Positions 61,401 to 64,000 of a DNA stretch of 64,000 nucleotides are shown piece after piece. The stretch is from Chitinophaga sp. GbtcB8 (GTDB lineage Bacteria > Bacteroidota > Bacteroidia > Chitinophagales > Chitinophagaceae), in the NCBI RefSeq assembly GCF_019091455.1, contig NZ_JAGXJN010000007.1, positions 1-64,000 on the forward strand, in the 5' to 3' direction. Each line of letters starts with the position of its first letter. The first letter of the stretch is position 1. The translations under genes and the position numbers were made by a program. The notes under the pieces were generated by a model. It did not search any database and was not told where the DNA came from. It worked only from the letters and a program-made list of their open reading frames with translations.

Positions 61401-64000
61401 GGTTTGGGATTGTTGTTCCAGATGCGGGTAGGACCGCCATCATCCGGGAAGTACATAAACCCTGCTTCGGGATCCATGGGCAGCTTGGGCGAGGTATTGT
61501 CCAGCGGGTTATCCCGGTCCGGCGGTGTAAGGTTAATAACCGGCTCCCAGGCAAATTGCGGCAGTGTAAAGGAACGCACCAGCACACCGGGTGTTTTTAC
61601 CTGCATACCTTCCACAATGAATGGGAAACCGGTATTGGTGGCCACTACCGCGGCTTCATTCACAGCAGCGCCACCGGCAATGCCTGGTGTGCCCGGCACC
61701 ACGGTACCTGTTCTTACAATGATCATTTGCCCGCTAACGCTGATGCCTAACTGATTGGCGTTGCTGCTCACATCCAGCAGGGCAAAGGGCTCTGCATTCA
61801 GGCGGTTGCCTACAATGGCATTGTCCCACAGGTTGCCGTAGGTATATCCCTTGTTGGCTTCTGCGATCTGCCCCTGTAAGGCTTGTCCGTCCAGTGTGGT
61901 ATCTAATGCAGGTTGCTGCTGGTCTGGTATGGTAGCTGTAAAGTCCGGGCGCAGGGTTAGCTTTTCCAGGAAAGCATTATTTTCTGCGCTTGTTTTTTCT
62001 AAAGAGGCGGCATTAATTTTTACGGCAGTGCTTACGGCGCCAAAGGACTTCAATGCCCGCGGCGTAACAGTTAGTTTGGCATTACGCGTTAGCGCGGCGC
62101 TGCGTGTAAGTATATTGTTGCTCACAGCCGGCGCGGGCGTTGGTGTGGGCACTGTTGCCGGGGTACCGGGCAGGTTGGCAATATCGCCAGGGGGCAATGC
62201 GCCAAAGTGGAAACCGGTATTCACATCATCTGTTTCCTGGTCAATGGGACTGTATCTCACGGCGCATAACAGCATGCTGATGGGCGTGGCTGCCAGGTTG
62301 CTGCGGGTGCCTCCCTCCCGGCCAAATAAACGCTCCCAGGTGCGCAGGTTGCCCACGTAAGGATCGGGTAAGGTAGGTAGGTAACGGTATAGCACAAACG
62401 CCAAAAAAAAGTTGGCACGGGTTACCTGCTGCCAGGTTTCATTACATTCACCGAATAACAAACATGCATTCACCGGGGATACAGTGAACACAGCATTTTC
62501 CAGCGCAATGGCCACCGGTTTTATAACCGGCGCTGCGGTTGCGGTGGTAATGGTATTATCGGCAATAATGTTATCATCATACAAATAAATTAAACGGCGG
62601 GTATCGCTGGCGCCCAGCATCAGCAGCGATGAGCGGGAACGGATATCAAACACTTCCCCGTTCACCTTTACCGGCCGGTCTGTTTTAAAATCACTGTTAC
62701 ATACCGTGCTCACAAACTCCTGCGCCTGCGGGCTGTTACTGCTGTAAAAGAAAGGGGAATTAGCGGTGAATGTGAGGTCTACGGAAGAACGGCGCGGGTG
62801 CTGTGCATCTTTCCAGAGATCCAGGTGCTGCGATGCCCCGGTAATATCGGATAAGAGGTCAATGATCACAATTGCGCCCGGCGTGCCTGCTATAACGGGC
62901 TGGGTCAAACGAACATCTTCTTCCTGCAGGTTGGTCCATACGGCACGCAGGCCTGCATCACATTGTAATAACAGGCCGCCGTTGCCTTCTGCTTCCAGCG
63001 GGTTATTTACATCCAGTACTGCTGCCGCCAGGCTCCAGTAACTATTTAAGACAGGCGCTGTACCGGAAAAAGTAACAAAGGGGCTTTTGCTTGATTTAAT
63101 GGAAAGCTCTGCTACACTGGATTTCCAGGGTACCAGTATTTGATGAAAGGTATCATTATAAATGAGGGCCGGGTTAGGTACGGGCTGGTAATCAAATTTA
63201 AGGGAGCTGCCATACAGCTCGCATACGGCGCTGCCGATGGTCATGGTGGAAATACGTTTTGTATTGCCGTTCCAGGTAAAGTTCCAGGTATCCGGCAGCT
63301 GGTATTTAGCTGCACGCGCATCACTGCCGTAAGCGGATGTACCTGCTGCACCATCATCTGCATCCTGTACCAGCTGCAGGGCAAAGTCCATGCTGGTGCT
63401 GGGGTTCAGGGTGATCTTACCATTCTGCATGGTGGGCGCCAGGCTTAGTTTCAGCGTACCGCCTTTTACTTTTACCCCCACAAACCTATCCACCGGTGCG
63501 GTGGCGGAAAGCAGCCGTGCATTGATCCACATGCTGCCGGCTACAATGGTATAGTTGCTGGCAGCAGTACCAATAGGCACTACACGGCCTACGGATGCGG
63601 AGAACAATAATACCGGCTGTGTGCCCATGTATAATGTAATAAGCTTTACTACGCGGTACACATCGATCCATATTTCCCTGCCTTCATTATTGAGGAAAGG
63701 GCCCATGGTATCAACTGCTTTTGCGCCTGCGGCCCATTCCGGCACACTGCCCGACAGTTGGGCGCTGCGTACCGGTACGGTGCGCACATACACACGTAAA
63801 CCATCATCTGTTTGTTGTTGGGATGCCTGTTTTGCAATAGCTGCAATGTTATCAAGACTGGCAGCGCTGATCTTTTCCCGGGCATAAAGATCTGAGTTGG
63901 CAAAGAGCTGCTCACTACCGGTATCGTCGCTATGCGCCAGGGATGCGGCTATGCGCTGGCGGGCCTGTTGCAATGCTTTTTCCTGCTCCGGTGTTGCAGC
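58463..64000 (-). CDS. Giant protein of unknown function, 5' end beyond window
   Basis: At least 1845 aa: the frame stays open to base 64000 (the first possible start inside, a TTG at 63973, is unlikely), so the N-terminus is missing. The main part is beta-rich with many Gly/Asp turns. A helical zone of about 150 residues lies in its last third, with amphipathic and K/E-rich segments. The last 200 residues are long alternating hydrophobic strands (GVGVYFNAALKV, FAFGVQIVVSLPVVGHASVTF, LDISIFLIIDISF) that could pack as a barrel or solenoid. No recognised domain. Upstream partner of the 1457-aa gene. Confidence 0.75.
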   Translation of the reverse strand, partial: AATPEQEKALQQARQRIAASLAHSDDTGSEQLFANSDLYAREKISAASLDNIAAIAKQASQQQTDDGLRVYVRTVPVRSAQLSGSVPEWAAGAKAVDTMGPFLNNEGREIWIDVYRVVKLITLYMGTQPVLLFSASVGRVVPIGTAASNYTIVAGSMWINARLLSATAPVDRFVGVKVKGGTLKLSLAPTMQNGKITLNPSTSMDFALQLVQDADDGAAGTSAYGSDARAAKYQLPDTWNFTWNGNTKRISTMTIGSAVCELYGSSLKFDYQPVPNPALIYNDTFHQILVPWKSSVAELSIKSSKSPFVTFSGTAPVLNSYWSLAAAVLDVNNPLEAEGNGGLLLQCDAGLRAVWTNLQEEDVRLTQPVIAGTPGAIVIIDLLSDITGASQHLDLWKDAQHPRRSSVDLTFTANSPFFYSSNSPQAQEFVSTVCNSDFKTDRPVKVNGEVFDIRSRSSLLMLGASDTRRLIYLYDDNIIADNTITTATAAPVIKPVAIALENAVFTVSPVNACLLFGECNETWQQVTRANFFLAFVLYRYLPTLPDPYVGNLRTWERLFGREGGTRSNLAATPISMLLCAVRYSPIDQETDDVNTGFHFGALPPGDIANLPGTPATVPTPTPAPAVSNNILTRSAALTRNAKLTVTPRALKSFGAVSTAVKINAASLEKTSAENNAFLEKLTLRPDFTATIPDQQQPALDTTLDGQALQGQIAEANKGYTYGNLWDNAIVGNRLNAEPFALLDVSSNANQLGISVSGQMIIVRTGTVVPGTPGIAGGAAVNEAAVVATNTGFPFIVEGMQVKTPGVLVRSFTLPQFAWEPVINLTPPDRDNPLDNTSPKLPMDPEAGFMYFPDDGGPTRIWNNNPKPVALAPIPVVNSLLDEFKNNPQNFTVSAFTLPFGLKAINYVSKHFIEPKKPDMANIRPVFRKQADGTYKLQGGIQLRMTAGTFGKTDPELGNDSPMFPGYVVQLNNLLNVVGQPTIGSNLGHRVTEIFNNEFLTGVLSLSNLVKDSRGVPVSRIDITGYGASMFSNWLSPSAAMAQTSQARFDVMLGRTAHEVIQVRSILYPWGIRVVRTITLFRTGTGYVYRTDSGWKAESDGKFDFSYRYKKKGVDPYTTNPNDFVTEHEPYEFHPGIIKGLFNVRNIKDAPSVAEYTDTNDIAIGADYLNGIKGQIYTNTTGNALHEPVKCGGVYFDADVEIENVVQGHIEHRVVSKKILGYVQVAPAGKPLTVDQLRALLALQNDSIGGDLDCVVDINNSDQQMRLNRFDVNPSVDAGGNKVFVVAARGNVFLPKDGSWAMITHNAGTGDVTPLPTGTTVPLIRTGKWKKDVVVDPAVVTSQLLRIAHPLEILRAPGSSTINFGYLQSTATQKALFLTPSYGKLQKMLLSKTPPIFADAYRLMTGNGIFPNIGNAIDNFGKAMPMLNGIDSAGNAAVAFVTNALSDGGTQVLELLKVEAEKVGESVVNQGMNMLQKGIDGLVDKAMNFDVPPFDIPLVDTEALRIYIHYATTKKKTHPQPDSAYGDGKLNFDVDSFASDMGNQWKSRLNNLSMIVDLGDMKKLMTIKGNFDASKNKESGYEGGDSGIGLPVPEIEFSDALQPVVDILEVLAQLSQGNYAEAMKRGLKIAMSNSGEIWEYKFEATKDIPLVRFPSTDDLYNSAQTPLKLEASLGVGVYFNAALKVTTDPGQLLPTAGAFLKFHGGLSVMCMSVGVGSIFAQGSVDVKIACDTKVGPNLTLAFAFGVQIVVSLPVVGHASVTFMVGVEMYADKDKVVITAMMLFRGNADLLGGLVCVTISIEAKGIVEKTGNKTETSAQVTFALDISIFLIIDISFSKTWGEDRQIA

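Overview
The window comes from a Bacteroidota chromosome, most likely Chitinophaga or a close Chitinophagaceae relative. The evidence is the promoter style (-7 boxes of the form TAnnTTTG), a SprB-repeat protein ending in a type IX secretion (T9SS) sorting domain, Bacteroidota-type lipoproteins and outer-membrane proteins, and a DUF2027/Smr protein next to rnpB. No tRNA, rRNA, CRISPR array, transposase or prophage core gene was recognised.

Region 1 (1-20.9 kb) is mostly housekeeping. It holds the 3' part of an ALDH7-type aldehyde dehydrogenase, an exported subtilase, a DUF4870 membrane protein, the RNase P RNA gene rnpB, a DUF2027/Smr protein, DoxX, and a minus-strand run of bioD, 5-formyl-THF cyclo-ligase, lpxK, rnr, a polyprenyl synthase and an amino-acid permease. 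A cystathionine beta-synthase, a BtuF-like binding protein, a Tat-type Rieske lipoprotein, class II aldolase, accD, smpB and a TPR lipoprotein follow on the plus strand.

Region 2 (20.9-25.2 kb) looks AT-richer and accessory. It has an exported M48 metallopeptidase with a partner exported protein, then remnants that include a TIMP-like secreted protein interrupted by an in-frame stop, and a 52-codon small gene that has not been described here before.

Region 3 (25.2-48.0 kb) is the main attraction: a tightly spaced plus-strand cluster of envelope proteins. It encodes a 1553-aa Sec-exported protein, a fibronectin-III protein, a 1605-aa SprB-repeat protein with a T9SS C-terminal domain, a 759-aa protein of the type I remember being called TANFOR (tandem five ORF), and a 1333-aa exported protein built like a polymorphic toxin with a C-terminal PD-(D/E)xK-like nuclease. 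One base later comes a cytosolic PQQ-like beta-propeller protein, the obvious immunity candidate. A PKD lipoprotein, an outer-membrane beta-barrel and a small lipoprotein close the cluster. My working model is a cell-surface platform carrying or delivering a nuclease toxin.

Region 4 (48.0-54.0 kb) returns to ordinary genes: rnhA, an acyl-CoA carboxylase carboxyltransferase, DinB, a RibD/DHFR-like reductase, a broken VOC gene, a MarR-GNAT fusion with twin palindromic operators, a hexapeptide acetyltransferase and a Rof-like Rho antiterminator. Region 5 (54.0-64.0 kb) is filled by two giant co-directional genes (1457 aa and more than 1845 aa, the second cut by the window edge). The 1457-aa protein has no signal peptide, the other cannot be judged, and I do not recognise the family of either.

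Scattered through the intergenic regions are inverted-arm AT-rich or GCTTT-rich elements, several strong terminators, a possible small RNA at about 1.2 kb and a structured segment between the aldolase gene and accD.
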